Shown: positions 42,648 through 53,366, counted from the first letter of the stretch. The stretch is 53,530 nt of DNA from Exiguobacterium algae (GCF_018617875.1 NZ_JACSKZ010000007.1:1-53530); one strand, 5' to 3'. A program made the numbers and translations. Notes: generated from the sequence alone by a model not told the origin.

Positions 42648-43305
42648 GTTTTTTCTCCTCCATTTGCTTCTCGAGCATTGCTAGTCTCCGTTGAAGTTCT
42701 TCCACAGCGGTCTCTAATCGCTCCTGGCATTCACGGTCAGGGTCCGGTAATCGATGGTCTAAATCATGTTGCTTCACGCGCTCACCATTCCGAATGACGA
42801 CACGTCCGGGGATGCCGACAACTGTCGAATCGGACGGAACGTCTTTTAGGACGACGGAACTCGCTCCAATTTTGACGCAATCTCCAATCATGATATTGCC
42901 GAGCACTTTTGCCCCTGCTGAAATTAACACATCGTTCCCGATCGTCGGGTGGCGCTTTCCTTTTTCTTTCCCGGTACCACCTAGTGTGACCCCTTGATAA
43001 ATGGTCACATCATTTCCGATTACGGCAGTTTCGCCGATTACGATGCCGAAGCCATGATCGATGAACACACGTTCACCCAAGACAGCGCCGGGATGTATTT
43101 CAATCCCTGTCATCCAGCGACTGAACTGAGAGAGCAGTTTTGCCAATAGTTTCATATTTCGTTTCCAAAGCCCGTGTGCCATTCGATGCGTCCAAAGTGC
43201 ATGGAGGCCCGGATACGTCAACGCCACCTCCACTTTGGAGCGTGCTGCCGGGTCCAGTTCAAGCACGGTTTGGATGTCGTCACGTACACTTCTCCAAAAT
43301 CCCAT
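42616..43305 (-). CDS. cysE: Serine O-acetyltransferase
   Basis: The 229-residue left-handed beta-helix acyltransferase makes O-acetylserine, the first step of cysteine biosynthesis. Hexapeptide repeats appear from about residue 70 ([20 protein letters not shown]) through [17 protein letters not shown] and [16 protein letters not shown]. The active His lies in IDHGFG. The SD (AAGGAGATTACATT) lies after the T-box terminator. The C-terminal tail is Glu/Lys-rich. Confidence 0.97.
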   Translation of the reverse strand: MGFWRSVRDDIQTVLELDPAARSKVEVALTYPGLHALWTHRMAHGLWKRNMKLLAKLLSQFSRWMTGIEIHPGAVLGERVFIDHGFGIVIGETAVIGNDVTIYQGVTLGGTGKEKGKRHPTIGNDVLISAGAKVLGNIMIGDCVKIGASSVVLKDVPSDSTVVGIPGRVVIRNGERVKQHDLDHRLPDPDRECQERLETAVEELQRRLAMLEKQMEEKKHDSVLQQPHE

Positions 43306-43327
43306 AATGTAATCTCCTTTTCATTCC

Positions 43328-43366
43328 AAAAGCAAAGGCGCCCCTGTGCCAAGGCACAGAGACGCC
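43328..43366 (-). terminator. T-box terminator before cysE
   Basis: GGCGTCTCTGTGCC and GGCACAGGGGCGCC pair as a long stem, followed by TTTGCTTTT. It shares bases with the antiterminator side of the T-box. Confidence 0.9.
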
Positions 43367-43550
43367 GTAAGCGCGGTTCCACTCTGTTTGGGAAAGTCGT
43401 TCCCCTCTCAAATCTCGTTAACGCCGAGTCACGGTCTCGACTACATATCGCCGAGACGGCTCCGAGGTGCACTTCGTCGGGGGACACTTCTAGAACTTCC
43501 AGCCAAGGTTCTAGTCTCTGCAAAGAGTCATACCGCTTACTTTCCTCATC
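43328..43550 (-). promoter_or_regulatory. Cysteine T-box riboswitch controlling cysE-cysS
   Basis: On the minus strand the leader has the T-box sequence AGAGTGGAACCGCG (43372-43385), whose TGGA (43378-43381) matches the UCCA end of tRNA-Cys. The Stem I motif AAAGTA lies near 43540. The specifier loop GAAGTGCACC puts codon UGC (Cys) at 43469-43471, followed by A as usual. It ends in a terminator (43337-43366, tail to 43328). Uncharged tRNA-Cys would allow read-through to cysE. Confidence 0.93.
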
Positions 43551-43557
43551 AATGCCT

Positions 43558-45012
43558 TTACGCTAATAATTTTGTCAGACGTGTCAATACACGTTCCTTA
43601 CCAATCAATGAAATGGCGTTTGGAAGCTCCGGTCCGTGCGTCTGTCCTGTCGTAGCGACACGGATTGGCATGAACAAGTTCTTCCCTTTTTGACCAGTGG
43701 CTTTTTGCGTCGCCTTTGTTGCCGCTTTAATCGCCTCTGGTGTGAAGTCTTCGATGCTTTCGAGCTGCTGTTTGAACTCTGCAAGCACCGCGGGCACCGT
43801 TTCACCTGAAAGGACAGCGTTGGCTTCTTCGTCATACTCGATTTCATCTTTGAAGAACAAATCTGTCAACGGAACAATTTCAGCCCCGTGCGTCATCTGT
43901 TCTTTATACAATGCAATCAAGTTTGTTGCCCAATCCGCTTCCTCGACGGATACCGCCTCCGGTAATCGCCCTGCTTCTTGTAAGAATGGTAAACTGAGCG
44001 CTACCACTTCGTCAAGCGAAGCCTTCTTCATGTAGACACTATTGATCCACGCCAACTTTTGTTGGTCAAAAACTGCCGGACTCTTCGATAAGCGTCCTGC
44101 ATCGAACATTTGAATGAACTCTTCCTTCGTGAAGATTTCTTCTTCTCCGACCGGTGACCAGCCAAGAAGTGAAATGAAGTTAAAGAGTGCCCCCGGTAAG
44201 TAACCGAGGTCCGCGTACTGCTCGATAAACTGGATGATCGATTCATCACGCTTCGACAATTTCTTATGATTTTCGTTATAGATCAACGTCATATGACCAA
44301 ACTCCGGATACTCCCAACCGAGCGCGTCATAAATCATCATTTGTTTCGGCGTGTTGGCGATATGGTCATCTCCACGTAAGACGTGACTGATTTCCATGAG
44401 ATGGTCATCAACAACGACTGCGAAGTTATATGTCGGAATCCCATCCTGCTTGACGATGACCCAATCTCCGAAGTCTTTAGACTCGAACGACACGTCGCCT
44501 TTGACGACATCTGTCCACTTATACGTGACATTTTCAGGTACGCGGATCCGAATCGACGGTTTGCGTCCTTCCGCTTCAAACGCTTCACGTTCTTCGACAC
44601 TGAGGTTGCGGTGTGCACCAGAATAACGTGGTGCCTCGCCGCGTGCAATTTGTGCTTCGCGCTCTGCTTCAAGCTCCTCTGATGTCATATAGCATTTATA
44701 GGCGAGACCTTTATTCATCAAGTCGTTTACGTACTTCTCATAAATCGCCAGGCGCTCCATTTGGAAGTAAGGACCGTAATCCCCACCGCGGCCCGGGCCC
44801 TCATCCCAGTCGATGCCAAGCCATTCTAAATACTTCATTTGGCTCTCGACACCGTTCATCACATTTCGTTTTTGATCCGTGTCTTCGATTCGAAGGATCA
44901 TTTTACCGCCCGCATGGCGAGCGAATAAGTAGTTGAATAACGCCGTCCGTGCATTCCCAATATGGAGGTGCCCCGTCGGACTTGGCGCATAGCGTACACG
45001 CACTTCACTCAT
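43558..45012 (-). CDS. gltX: Glutamate--tRNA ligase
   Basis: The 484-residue class I synthetase has the HIGH motif region [20 protein letters not shown] (residues 11-30) and the KLSKR motif near 255. An anticodon-binding C-terminal domain follows. In Bacillales it also charges tRNA-Gln for later amidation; no Gat genes are in this window. It has an extended -10 promoter upstream and is followed immediately by the cys T-box, the B. subtilis gltX-cysE-cysS arrangement. Confidence 0.97.
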   Translation of the reverse strand: MSEVRVRYAPSPTGHLHIGNARTALFNYLFARHAGGKMILRIEDTDQKRNVMNGVESQMKYLEWLGIDWDEGPGRGGDYGPYFQMERLAIYEKYVNDLMNKGLAYKCYMTSEELEAEREAQIARGEAPRYSGAHRNLSVEEREAFEAEGRKPSIRIRVPENVTYKWTDVVKGDVSFESKDFGDWVIVKQDGIPTYNFAVVVDDHLMEISHVLRGDDHIANTPKQMMIYDALGWEYPEFGHMTLIYNENHKKLSKRDESIIQFIEQYADLGYLPGALFNFISLLGWSPVGEEEIFTKEEFIQMFDAGRLSKSPAVFDQQKLAWINSVYMKKASLDEVVALSLPFLQEAGRLPEAVSVEEADWATNLIALYKEQMTHGAEIVPLTDLFFKDEIEYDEEANAVLSGETVPAVLAEFKQQLESIEDFTPEAIKAATKATQKATGQKGKNLFMPIRVATTGQTHGPELPNAISLIGKERVLTRLTKLLA

Positions 45013-45045
45013 AATTGTTCCACCTTTCTTCTCTTCTGCCCAAAT

Positions 45046-45054
45046 AGTATACCA
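45046..45054 (-). promoter_or_regulatory. Probable extended -10 promoter of gltX
   Basis: TGGTATACT (TGn plus TATACT) lies on the minus strand just beyond the ispF stop, 33 bases before gltX. No good -35 is found at 17 bases. Confidence 0.5.
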
Positions 45055-45060
45055 CTTTTG

Positions 45061-45534
45061 TCAAGCACGGTTGAGCAAGATGACCGCTTGGGCCGCAATT
45101 CCTTCTTCACGACCGGTGAAGCCCAACTTCTCCGTCGTGGTCGCCTTCACGTTTACCTGATCCATGTCAGCTTCCAATAAATCAGCGATGACCGCTCGCA
45201 TCTCATCGATATAAGGACGTAATTTCGGACGCTGGGCCATGACGGTCGCATCCACATTACCGAGAACATATCCTTCTGCTTTCACGAGCTTCCACACATG
45301 CTGAAGCAACACTTTGGAATCCGCATCTTTAAAAGCGGGATCCGTATCCGGGAAGTGTTTGCCGATATCTCCCGCAGCGATTGCACCAAGGGCAGCATCT
45401 GCAATCGTATGGAGCAATACGTCAGCGTCTGAATGACCCAATAACCCCCGCTCATGAGGAATCTCAATCCCTCCTAAAATCAATGGACGTCCTTCAGCAA
45501 ATGCATGTACATCAAACCCTTGTCCAATTCTCAT
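45061..45534 (-). CDS. ispF: 2-C-methyl-D-erythritol 2,4-cyclodiphosphate synthase
   Basis: The 157-residue MEP-pathway enzyme has the metal ligands Asp8 and His10 (GFDVHAF) and His42 in [10 protein letters not shown]. It cyclises CDP-ME 2-phosphate to MEcPP. It overlaps ispD by 4 bases. Confidence 0.97.
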   Translation of the reverse strand: MRIGQGFDVHAFAEGRPLILGGIEIPHERGLLGHSDADVLLHTIADAALGAIAAGDIGKHFPDTDPAFKDADSKVLLQHVWKLVKAEGYVLGNVDATVMAQRPKLRPYIDEMRAVIADLLEADMDQVNVKATTTEKLGFTGREEGIAAQAVILLNRA

Positions 45535-46211
45535 CGATAGTCCTCCTTCGTTAAAATCGCTTCCCCGAACAGTAAGTCTTCAGGGGTCGTCATTTTAATA
45601 TTGTGATAGTCCCCGGGAATAATACGCACCGGCTCTCCAATCCATTCAAACAGACTGGCATCGTCAGTCCCGATAAATTCAGCGGCTGCCGCTTTTTCAT
45701 GTGCCGCTAAGATCGCACTTGCGGAAAAAGCTTGTGGTGTTTGCGCCAGCCAAAGGTCCGACCGCGGTACCGTCTTGGAAATATGGGCATCGGTCACCTG
45801 CTTCACCGTATCTTTTACCGGAACGGCCAAAATCGCGCCTTCAGACCGGGCAGCCTCGGCGACCTGATGCAATTGTTCGACTCGGACAAACGGTCGTGCC
45901 CCGTCATGAATCATCACAATCTCATCAGGGGATACGGCACGCAGACCCGCATAGACGCTCTGTTGACGTTCTTCCCCTCCCGCCACATATGTAATCGGTG
46001 TCTCGATGTGATGCAGCGCTTCTTCAAACCACGCTTGTTCTTCAAGACGTATAGCGAGCACGATCTGGTGACACCACGCATCTTTTGCAAAGGCTTCAAT
46101 CGTCCACACAATGATCGGCTTATTTCGCAACGTGAGCATCAGCTTGTTCAAATCCGCTCCCATGCGTTTCCCTCTCCCTGCTGCCGGGATGACAACTGTA
46201 TATGGCACCAT
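45531..46211 (-). CDS. ispD: 2-C-methyl-D-erythritol 4-phosphate cytidylyltransferase
   Basis: The 226-residue nucleotidyltransferase has the N-terminal [18 protein letters not shown], the HDGARPFV motif and ending LLFGEAIL. It forms CDP-ME from MEP and CTP. ispD and ispF are coupled. A hairpin with a T run lies between yacL and this gene. Confidence 0.97.
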   Translation of the reverse strand: MVPYTVVIPAAGRGKRMGADLNKLMLTLRNKPIIVWTIEAFAKDAWCHQIVLAIRLEEQAWFEEALHHIETPITYVAGGEERQQSVYAGLRAVSPDEIVMIHDGARPFVRVEQLHQVAEAARSEGAILAVPVKDTVKQVTDAHISKTVPRSDLWLAQTPQAFSASAILAAHEKAAAAEFIGTDDASLFEWIGEPVRIIPGDYHNIKMTTPEDLLFGEAILTKEDYR

Positions 46212-46231
46212 GGTTTACACCTCTATTCGTG

Positions 46232-46260
46232 AAAAAAGAGAGCGCTCACGCGTCTCTTTT
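46232..46260 (-). terminator. Terminator-like hairpin between yacL and ispD
   Basis: AAGAGACGC and GCG-C-TCTCTT pair with one bulged base around GTGA, followed by six Ts. It may be a partial terminator, since ispD has no clear promoter of its own that I can see. Confidence 0.6.
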
Positions 46261-46271
46261 CTCAGCTTTTT

Positions 46272-47336
46272 TTATTCAGGACGGGCAAAAATCATACGAC
46301 CCGCAGACGTCTGGAGCACACTTGTGACGACGACCGGAAGCGTTTTTGAAATGAGTTTTCGTCCTCCTTCAACAACGACCATCGTTCCATCCTCAAGATA
46401 AGCAACGCCTTGATTTTGCTCTTTTCCTTCTTTTATGACCGTTACGACCATTTCTTCGCCTGGAATCACAATTTGTTTCACCGCATTGGCCAAATCATTA
46501 ATATTTAACACAGGCACATTCCGGACTTCACACACTTTGTTCAAGTTATAGTCGTTCGTCACGACAATGCCCTTCTTCAATTCAGCCAGCTTGATTAATT
46601 TAATATCGACTTCAGGTACATCTTCAAAGTCGCCATCGTAAATCTCGACTTGAATCCGCTTATTCCCTTGAAGCTCTTTTAAAATATCAAGTCCACGACG
46701 TCCACGGTTCCGTTTCAACGTATCGGAGGAATCTGCGATATATTGGAGCTCACCGATGACAAATTGCGGCACAATCAATGTCCCTTCGACAAACCCGGTC
46801 GTTGCGATATCTGCGATTCGTCCATCGATGATGACACTCGTATCCAGGATTTTGTCGTTTGACCGACGCGTCGCATCACCTGATGGTTTTTCCCGTTCGC
46901 TCTTCACAAACAACTTGATCCATTCATTCCGTTTCCGGTAACCAACAGCAAATCCAAAGTAACCAAACAATGCCGTTACAAAAATCGGCACGATTTTACT
47001 GAGTAAGAATATATTCGTGACCTCGAGTGATACGCTAATCAAAAAGGCGATCAACAATCCGATAATCAAGCCGATTGAACCGAACAAAATGTCGCCAACC
47101 GGTAAGCGAACAAGCCGCTCCTCAATAAAACGAATAAATTTTACGACCCCATCGGTCAAGAATAAACTAAGAATGAAGAAGATAAGTCCACCAATCAAAC
47201 TTGCCACGTAAGGAATCTGCAACCACTCCGGTACATTCATGCCGAGGTCTCCAAACAAAAGGGTTGCCTCGATAATCCCGAACCAGCCTACAACGAGTCC
47301 GATTAAAATAAATCCAATCCGCACTGCAATCTTCAC
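46272..47336 (-). CDS. yacL: PIN/TRAM-domain membrane protein YacL
   Basis: The 354-residue protein has four N-terminal hydrophobic segments (to about residue 140), a cytoplasmic PIN nuclease-like domain beginning KILDTSVIIDGRIADI, and a C-terminal TRAM domain (GEEMVVTVIKEGKEQNQG). Function is unknown in Bacillales; the domains suggest RNA handling at the membrane. The GTG start (47336) follows AAGGAGG. In Bacillus disA lies between radA and this gene, but here only 112 bases separate them. Confidence 0.9.
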   Translation of the reverse strand: MKIAVRIGFILIGLVVGWFGIIEATLLFGDLGMNVPEWLQIPYVASLIGGLIFFILSLFLTDGVVKFIRFIEERLVRLPVGDILFGSIGLIIGLLIAFLISVSLEVTNIFLLSKIVPIFVTALFGYFGFAVGYRKRNEWIKLFVKSEREKPSGDATRRSNDKILDTSVIIDGRIADIATTGFVEGTLIVPQFVIGELQYIADSSDTLKRNRGRRGLDILKELQGNKRIQVEIYDGDFEDVPEVDIKLIKLAELKKGIVVTNDYNLNKVCEVRNVPVLNINDLANAVKQIVIPGEEMVVTVIKEGKEQNQGVAYLEDGTMVVVEGGRKLISKTLPVVVTSVLQTSAGRMIFARPE

Positions 47337-47394
47337 TCATCCCACCTCCTTTTCATGAAGTAAAATTTCAAAAATAACACTTACATTGTACCAC

Positions 47395-47403
47395 GCTTTT
47401 TTC
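47395..47403 (-). promoter_or_regulatory. Probable extended -10 promoter of yacL
   Basis: The minus strand has TGGTACAAT (TGn plus TACAAT) about 60 bases before the yacL start, without a clear -35. Confidence 0.45.
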
Positions 47404-47448
47404 AGGAACGTCCGTTACAAAGCGTTAAAAACTGCCAGCGGCGACCCG

Positions 47449-48825
47449 TTAAAACGGAATCGCCAACTGGAGTGCTTCATCGACTGTCCCGACACCGACA
47501 ACATCGATTCCAGGCGGTGCCGTCCATCCACCCAAATTGTTTTTCGGAATAATCGCTCGTGTAAATCCTAATTTCGCAGCCTCGGCCACACGTTGCTCAA
47601 TTCTGGAGACACGCCGTACTTCGCCGGTCAAACCCACTTCACCGATACAGACATCGGTCGGTCGGGTCGGTCGATCCCGGAAACTGGAGGCGATCGATAT
47701 GCAAATGGCTAGATCAATTGCCGGCTCGTCCAGTTTGACACCACCCGCGGCTTTTAAATACGCATCTTGTGTTTGGAGAAGTAAGCCTGATCGTTTTTCG
47801 AGAACAGCCATGAGGAGTGCGACCCGGTTTTGATCAATCCCTGTTGCCATTCGTCTCGGATTTCCGAACGAAGTCGGAGAAATCAACGCCTGTAACTCGA
47901 CGAGTACGGTCCTCGTCCCTTCCATAGAAGCGACGACGGTCGAACCCGATACACCCGCTGTCCGTTCTTCCAAGAAAATCTCAGATGGATTGAGCACCTC
48001 TTCCAATCCACTTTCTTTCATCTCAAAAATCCCGATCTCATTCGTCGACCCGAAACGGTTTTTGACCGCACGCAAAATTCGGAACGTATGATGGCGCTCC
48101 CCTTCAAAATAAAGAACGGCATCGACCATATGTTCAAGCAAGCGGGGACCGGCAATCGACCCTTGTTTCGTCACATGACCGACGATGAAAACAGCAATCC
48201 CGCGTGTTTTTGCGATTTTCATTAACGCTGCCGTACATTCACGTACTTGCGACACACTTCCTGGAGCCGATTGAATCTCATCCATATAGACTGTCTGAAT
48301 CGAGTCAATGATGACAAATCCGGGTTGTTCTTCGTCGATGACACGCTCAATCATCAACATATCCGTTTCTGCCAACACAAATAGATCATCTGTCGGAAGC
48401 CCTAAACGCTCGGCCCGAAGTTTTGTTTGTTTCAGTGATTCTTCTCCGGAAATATACAATACCTTTTTGCCGCTATGAGCCAAATGAGCGCTCACCTGCA
48501 ACAGAATCGTTGATTTTCCAATCCCCGGGTCTCCCCCGACTAAGACAAGTGAACCCGGTACAATGCCGCCACCTAAGACACGGTCAAATTCTTTACTGTT
48601 CGTGTGTACTCTCGTTTCTTCCTGAGACACAACATTCGATAACCGCTCCGGCTTTAACTGGCGCGACGAGCTGTGAACAAAGGCAGCCCCGCGCTTCGCC
48701 TTCTTCTCTTCAACGAACTCTTCGACAAGCGTATTCCATTCATTACATCCCGGACATCTGCCCATCCACTTTGGAGATTCATAGCCGCATGATTGACAGA
48801 CGTATTTTGTTTTAATTTTCGCCAT
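47449..48825 (-). CDS. radA: DNA repair protein RadA (Sms)
   Basis: The 458-residue RecA-related repair helicase has an N-terminal zinc finger CQSCG...CPGCNEWNT (residues 10-32), Walker [14 protein letters not shown] near 98, the Rad[12 protein letters not shown] motif near 255 and a C-terminal Lon-protease-like domain without the catalytic dyad. It promotes branch migration in recombination and natural transformation. It follows the clpC terminator by 17 bases, so transcription probably reads through. Confidence 0.97.
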   Translation of the reverse strand: MAKIKTKYVCQSCGYESPKWMGRCPGCNEWNTLVEEFVEEKKAKRGAAFVHSSSRQLKPERLSNVVSQEETRVHTNSKEFDRVLGGGIVPGSLVLVGGDPGIGKSTILLQVSAHLAHSGKKVLYISGEESLKQTKLRAERLGLPTDDLFVLAETDMLMIERVIDEEQPGFVIIDSIQTVYMDEIQSAPGSVSQVRECTAALMKIAKTRGIAVFIVGHVTKQGSIAGPRLLEHMVDAVLYFEGERHHTFRILRAVKNRFGSTNEIGIFEMKESGLEEVLNPSEIFLEERTAGVSGSTVVASMEGTRTVLVELQALISPTSFGNPRRMATGIDQNRVALLMAVLEKRSGLLLQTQDAYLKAAGGVKLDEPAIDLAICISIASSFRDRPTRPTDVCIGEVGLTGEVRRVSRIEQRVAEAAKLGFTRAIIPKNNLGGWTAPPGIDVVGVGTVDEALQLAIPF

Positions 48826-48842
48826 AGTATTCCCTTCTGTCT

Positions 48843-48874
48843 AAAAAAGCCCCCTCGTTTGAAAGAGGGAGCTT
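48843..48874 (-). terminator. Intrinsic terminator of the ctsR-mcsA-mcsB-clpC operon
   Basis: AAGCTCCCTC and GAGGGGGCTT pair around an 8-base loop and are followed by TTTT. It lies 5 bases after the clpC stop. Confidence 0.88.
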
Positions 48875-48879
48875 CTTGT

Positions 48880-51315
48880 TTACTGGACAACACCTTCATT
48901 ACGCACGACGAACTCACCATCTTCGACATCGAGCGCAACTTTGCTACCTTTTGAAATTGTTCCGCCAAGCATTGATTCAGAGAGTCGATCTTCGACTTCC
49001 CGTTGAAGCGCACGACGGAGTGGTCGAGCCCCGTATTCCGGATCATATCCAACTTCGGCAATCTTCTCAAGCGCCGCCTCTGTCAAGTGGAACTCAATAC
49101 CTTGTTCCCCAAGACGTTTTGTAAGCGTCTCTGCCATGAGTTTGATGATTTCCTGAATGTGCTCTTTTTGGAGTGAGTGGAAGACCGTAATCTCATCGAT
49201 TCGGTTTAAGAACTCCGGACGGAATGCTTTTTTCAATTCTTCCAACACCTTGTCTTTCATTTCTGTATATTCACGCTTCACATCGTCTTCAACAGTGAAT
49301 CCGACGTATTTATTGCGTTTAAGGGCAGCTGCCCCGACGTTTGACGTCATGATGATAATCGTATTTCGGAAGTCAACCGTACGGCCTTTCGAATCCGTCA
49401 ATCGACCATCATCTAGCACTTGGAGTAAAATGTTGAACACTTCCGGGTGTGCTTTCTCAATTTCATCGAGAAGGATGACAGAATATGGTTTCCGGCGTAC
49501 CTTCTCCGTCAATTGACCGCCTTCTTCATATCCGACATATCCTGGAGGTGAACCGACGAGACGGCTTGTCGCATGTTTCTCCATATATTCCGACATGTCG
49601 ATTCGGATAATCGCATCCTCATCACCGAACATCGCTTCCGCAACGGCACGCGCGAGCTCTGTCTTCCCGACTCCGGTCGGTCCAAGGAAAATGAATGACC
49701 CAATCGGACGTTTTGGATCTTTCAATCCGGCACGCGCCCGACGAATCGCACGAGAAATCGATTTTACTGCTTCATCTTGCCCGATGACGCGGTCGTGTAA
49801 AATGGATTCAAGCTTCAAGAGGCGATCCGTTTCTTCTTCTGCGATTTTTGTAACCGGAACGCCAGTCCAGTTCGCAACAACTTGCGCGATGTCTTCTTTT
49901 GTTACTTCTAACTTCTCGTTACCTTGCTTGTTCTGCCATTCTGATTTCAACTGCTCCAGTTCATCACGCAGCTTTTGTTCTGTATCGCGTAAGGATGCAG
50001 CTTTTTCAAACTCCTGACTTTGTACAGCCGAGTCTTTCTCTTTTCGGATCGACTCGAGTTTCGATTCAAGCTCTTTTAAGTTCGGCGGAGCTGTGAAAGA
50101 ACGGAGTCTTACTTTCGAAGCGGCCTCATCCACGAGGTCAATCGCTTTGTCTGGTAAAAAGCGATCCGAGATATACCGGTCCGATAGCACGACTGCTTCA
50201 TGAATCGCTGTATCCGTAATTGTCACCCGGTGATGTGCCTCGTAGCGGTCGCGAAGGCCGAGCAAGATCTGCTCTGCTTCTTCGGTTGTCGGTTCGTTCA
50301 CCTGAATTGGTTGGAAACGTCGCTCGAGCGCCGCATCTTTTTCGATATATTTACGGTACTCGTCGAGTGTCGTTGCTCCGATACACTGGAGCTCACCACG
50401 GGCAAGTGATGGCTTCAAAATATTCGACGCATCAATCGCACCCTCGGCTCCACCTGCTCCAATCAGAGTATGCAATTCATCGATAAAGAGAATCACGTTA
50501 CCCGCCTGACGAATTTCATCCATGACTTTCTTCAAACGGTCTTCGAATTCACCACGGTATTTCGTTCCGGCAACGAGCGTTCCCATATCAAGTACCATGA
50601 CACGCTTGTTTCGAAGCGTCTCCGGCACTTCATTGTTAATGATTTGCTGTGCCAACCCTTCAACGACCGCCGTTTTCCCGACACCCGGCTCCCCAATAAG
50701 AACCGGGTTGTTCTTCGTACGACGAGACAGCACTTCAATCACACGTTGAATTTCACTGGCGCGCCCGATGACCGGATCAAGTCGAGACTCCCGTGCCTGT
50801 TGTGTCAAATCACGGGCCAATCCATCGAGGGTCGGCGTAGCGGCACTTGCCCCAGGCTGTGAAGCGTTCGATGATGATTCTGTATTCCCAAGAAGTTGGA
50901 GGACTTGTTGACGTGCTTTTGTCAAACTAATACCTAAGTTGTTTAATACACGAGCCGCGACGCCTTCTCCTTCACGAATGAGACCAAGCAGAATGTGCTC
51001 CGTTCCAACATAAGAGTGTCCGAGTTTACGAGCCTCGTCCATTGAAAGTTCAATCACTTTTTTCGCCCGAGGCGTATAATGAATCGTTGAACCGTTCTCT
51101 GATCCGCGCCCAATCAAGGACTCCACTTCTTGTTGAATTTTTTCGGATGTGAGTCCAAGAGCAAAGAGTGCTTTTGCAGCAATGCCCTCTCCTTCTCGAA
51201 CAAGTCCGAGTAAAATATGCTCTGTACCAATATTATGATGGCCCAGGCGTACCGCTTCCTCTTGTGCTAAAGCCAATACGCGTTGCGCTCGTTCTGTAAA
51301 TCGTCCAAACATCAT
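48880..51315 (-). CDS. clpC: ATP-dependent Clp protease ATP-binding subunit ClpC
   Basis: The 811-residue Hsp100 ATPase has two N-terminal Clp repeats (to about 145), AAA1 Walker [14 protein letters not shown] near 205, and a UVR/M-domain around 420-470. AAA2 follows with [13 protein letters not shown] near 540 and sensor-2 ending [29 protein letters not shown] is nearly identical to the B. subtilis start. It unfolds arginine-phosphorylated proteins for ClpP; clpP is not in the window. Confidence 0.98.
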   Translation of the reverse strand: MMFGRFTERAQRVLALAQEEAVRLGHHNIGTEHILLGLVREGEGIAAKALFALGLTSEKIQQEVESLIGRGSENGSTIHYTPRAKKVIELSMDEARKLGHSYVGTEHILLGLIREGEGVAARVLNNLGISLTKARQQVLQLLGNTESSSNASQPGASAATPTLDGLARDLTQQARESRLDPVIGRASEIQRVIEVLSRRTKNNPVLIGEPGVGKTAVVEGLAQQIINNEVPETLRNKRVMVLDMGTLVAGTKYRGEFEDRLKKVMDEIRQAGNVILFIDELHTLIGAGGAEGAIDASNILKPSLARGELQCIGATTLDEYRKYIEKDAALERRFQPIQVNEPTTEEAEQILLGLRDRYEAHHRVTITDTAIHEAVVLSDRYISDRFLPDKAIDLVDEAASKVRLRSFTAPPNLKELESKLESIRKEKDSAVQSQEFEKAASLRDTEQKLRDELEQLKSEWQNKQGNEKLEVTKEDIAQVVANWTGVPVTKIAEEETDRLLKLESILHDRVIGQDEAVKSISRAIRRARAGLKDPKRPIGSFIFLGPTGVGKTELARAVAEAMFGDEDAIIRIDMSEYMEKHATSRLVGSPPGYVGYEEGGQLTEKVRRKPYSVILLDEIEKAHPEVFNILLQVLDDGRLTDSKGRTVDFRNTIIIMTSNVGAAALKRNKYVGFTVEDDVKREYTEMKDKVLEELKKAFRPEFLNRIDEITVFHSLQKEHIQEIIKLMAETLTKRLGEQGIEFHLTEAALEKIAEVGYDPEYGARPLRRALQREVEDRLSESMLGGTISKGSKVALDVEDGEFVVRNEGVVQ

Positions 51316-51339
51316 TGAAAAAACCTCCTTATAGTTGGA

Positions 51340-52386
51340 TCAAACTAAGCCTTGATCTAACGTTCGACGAACGAGCGTTGCCCGTTCACGATCACGCTCT
51401 TGCGTAGATAATGTTTTCCCGAAATGTTTTTGTAGAAAACCTGATTGTAACCTGACAATCAATTCATGGAACTCAGGCGGGCTCCAGTCTGACAGAATAC
51501 CGAGATCACTCGCCAAGTGTAAATCAGACAGTCGTTCAATCGCCTCAGTTGATGACAACAACTTGGCATATCGTAAAATACCATATGAACGATAGAACCG
51601 GTCCTCCAGCTCTTCCTGTTTACTTGCCAGGAGTTGTTCACGGGCTTGACGTTCTGCTTGAACGACCTGTTCTGTCACTTCCATAAAATCAATTAACATT
51701 TGTGATTCACGACTACCTAACGTACGCTGATTAGAAAGTTGGAACAATCGCCCAGCCGCATCGCTACCTTCACCGTAACGCCCACGAATCGTATACCCAA
51801 GTTTCCGAAGTTCTCTTAGGATAGGAGTAATTCGTCCGGTAAGCGTTAATCCAGGCAAGTGTAACATGACGGATGCGCGAAGTCCTGTTCCGATGTTACT
51901 TGGACATGTCGTTAAGTAACCTAGTTGTTCATCGAAAGCATACGGGAGAGACTCCTCGCATAATACATCGACCTGTTTGGCCAATTCAAATGCTTCCTGT
52001 ACTTGATAACCTGGAAGCAACGTTTGGATTCGCAGATGATCTTCTTCATTTACAAGCACACTGATGGTTTCGTCTTCACTCAAAAAGACTGCACTTTCCT
52101 CATTTTCTGCAATAGCCGGACTGATTAAGTGTTTTTCCATAAGGGCTTGACGTGTGATGGCATCATAATCATGCATATGAAGATATTCGAATCCTTTTAA
52201 TCCACGCAACCCATCTTCAATTCGTTCACACAGTTTCCGTTCCCCTTCTTTCGTTAACATAGGAGAGAACACTGTATCTTTCAAATTACGAGCTAATCGA
52301 ATTCGCGTAGAAATAACTAAATCATCAAGCTTGGCACGTTCTTTCATTTTTGGACCGAGGGGATGCGCTAGGAATGTTTCCATCAT
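51340..52386 (-). CDS. mcsB: Protein arginine kinase McsB
   Basis: The 348-residue phosphagen-kinase-family protein has the arginine-binding STRIRLARNLKD (near residue 26), the nucleotide-binding RGRYGEGSDAAG and CPSNIGTGLRASVMLHLPG. McsB phosphorylates arginines to mark proteins for ClpCP and inactivates CtsR. The length is close to the B. subtilis protein (363). The start overlaps the mcsA stop. Confidence 0.97.
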   Translation of the reverse strand: MMETFLAHPLGPKMKERAKLDDLVISTRIRLARNLKDTVFSPMLTKEGERKLCERIEDGLRGLKGFEYLHMHDYDAITRQALMEKHLISPAIAENEESAVFLSEDETISVLVNEEDHLRIQTLLPGYQVQEAFELAKQVDVLCEESLPYAFDEQLGYLTTCPSNIGTGLRASVMLHLPGLTLTGRITPILRELRKLGYTIRGRYGEGSDAAGRLFQLSNQRTLGSRESQMLIDFMEVTEQVVQAERQAREQLLASKQEELEDRFYRSYGILRYAKLLSSTEAIERLSDLHLASDLGILSDWSPPEFHELIVRLQSGFLQKHFGKTLSTQERDRERATLVRRTLDQGLV

Positions 52387-52817
52387 GCTTCACCTTGCCC
52401 TTTCAATTGCTTTATTTCTTTTTGAAGGCGTGCTGCTCGTTCATAATCCTCTAGTTCGACAGCTCGCTCTAACTCCCCTGCCAATTTTTCGAGTCGTTCC
52501 TCGATTCGTTCATGGGGAGAACGTAGTTGGACTGGAATTGAGCCGACGTGTTGGTCGTGACCTTGCTGATATTGTCTCGTCATTTTAATCAATTCATCCC
52601 GAAATACGGTATAACACGTTGCACAACCCGCTTTTCTCAAACGCACCAAATCATTTTGTGTCATTTGGCAAGTTGGACAATGCTTTACAACCGGCACATA
52701 TCCGGTCATGAGTTCAATCGTACACTGGCGACATAAATGACGTTTGACCGGTATGCCCTGTTCAAGTACAACAATCTCATTTACAGCCGGACGTTGTTTA
52801 CATCTCTCACATAGCAT
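52383..52817 (-). CDS. mcsA: Protein-arginine kinase activator McsA
   Basis: The 144-residue protein has four CxxC pairs (Cys3/6, 29/32, 47/50, 65/68) that bind zinc, and a C-terminal UVR motif (residues 106-140). It activates McsB. I choose the ATG at 52817 because MLCERC matches the family start and GGAGG lies 11 bases upstream. An ATG at 52835 overlaps ctsR and has no ribosome-binding site. Confidence 0.93.
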   Translation of the reverse strand: MLCERCKQRPAVNEIVVLEQGIPVKRHLCRQCTIELMTGYVPVVKHCPTCQMTQNDLVRLRKAGCATCYTVFRDELIKMTRQYQQGHDQHVGSIPVQLRSPHERIEERLEKLAGELERAVELEDYERAARLQKEIKQLKGQGEA

Positions 52818-52824
52818 CTCGTTC

Positions 52825-53301
52825 TCAGCCTCCATTGCGATAACGAAGTAATTTCATTAGCGTGAGCAATTGTTGTCGTCGAATCAAATAGCGATCTTCG
52901 ACCTGAAAACTCAACGCTTCATCCGACAATAAATGATAGACTAGTTGGGCTTCTCGTTCTTGAAGCATCTGTTCTTCCACAAGTCGAATTAAAATGTTCT
53001 CGACTAACTGTTCAGTTAGACGTGATTGTTCATGAAGGACTTCCATTAAACTTGAAAGAACGTCTTGTTTTTCATGCAGAATCACACGGCGGATTCGAAT
53101 ATATCCTCCTCCACCCCGCTTACTTTCCACCAAATATCCTTTTTCGACAGTAAACCGCGTGTTGATGACATAGTTGATTTGAGATGGTACACATTCAAAA
53201 CGTTGAGCAATATCTTGTCGTTTAATTTCAATCGAATTCGCTTGGCTTTCTTTTAGCACCTGCTTTAAATACTGTTCAATAACATCCGAAATATTCCTCA
53301 T
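52825..53301 (-). CDS. ctsR: Transcriptional repressor CtsR
   Basis: The 158-residue repressor MRNISDVIEQYLKQVLKESQ has a winged helix with FECVPSQINYVINTRFT and the glycine-rich wing tip KRGGGGYIRIR that reads the heptad repeat. It represses class III heat-shock genes and itself. The ATG at 53301 is chosen by family fit; a GTG at 53310 is the alternative. Its operator lies just upstream. Confidence 0.97.
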   Translation of the reverse strand: MRNISDVIEQYLKQVLKESQANSIEIKRQDIAQRFECVPSQINYVINTRFTVEKGYLVESKRGGGGYIRIRRVILHEKQDVLSSLMEVLHEQSRLTEQLVENILIRLVEEQMLQEREAQLVYHLLSDEALSFQVEDRYLIRRQQLLTLMKLLRYRNGG

Positions 53302-53312
53302 CTCCACCACCC

Positions 53313-53336
53313 TCTGACCATCTTTGACTTTTGACT
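53313..53336 (-). promoter_or_regulatory. CtsR operator, three heptads
   Basis: On the minus strand AGTCAAA (53330-53336), AGTCAAA (53323-53329) and GGTCAGA (53313-53319) lie in line. The last two are spaced by three bases, which is the known CtsR site form (RGTCAAA-N3-RGTCAAA). The sites lie between the -10 and the ribosome-binding site of ctsR. Confidence 0.85.
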
Positions 53337-53338
53337 AT

Positions 53339-53366
53339 ATTTTATCATTGATTTATAAAAAGGCAA
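53339..53366 (-). promoter_or_regulatory. Sigma-A promoter of the ctsR operon
   Basis: The -35 TTGCCT (53361-53366) and -10 TAAAAT (53339-53344) have a 16-base spacer and a TG extension. It directly precedes the CtsR operator. Confidence 0.7.
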
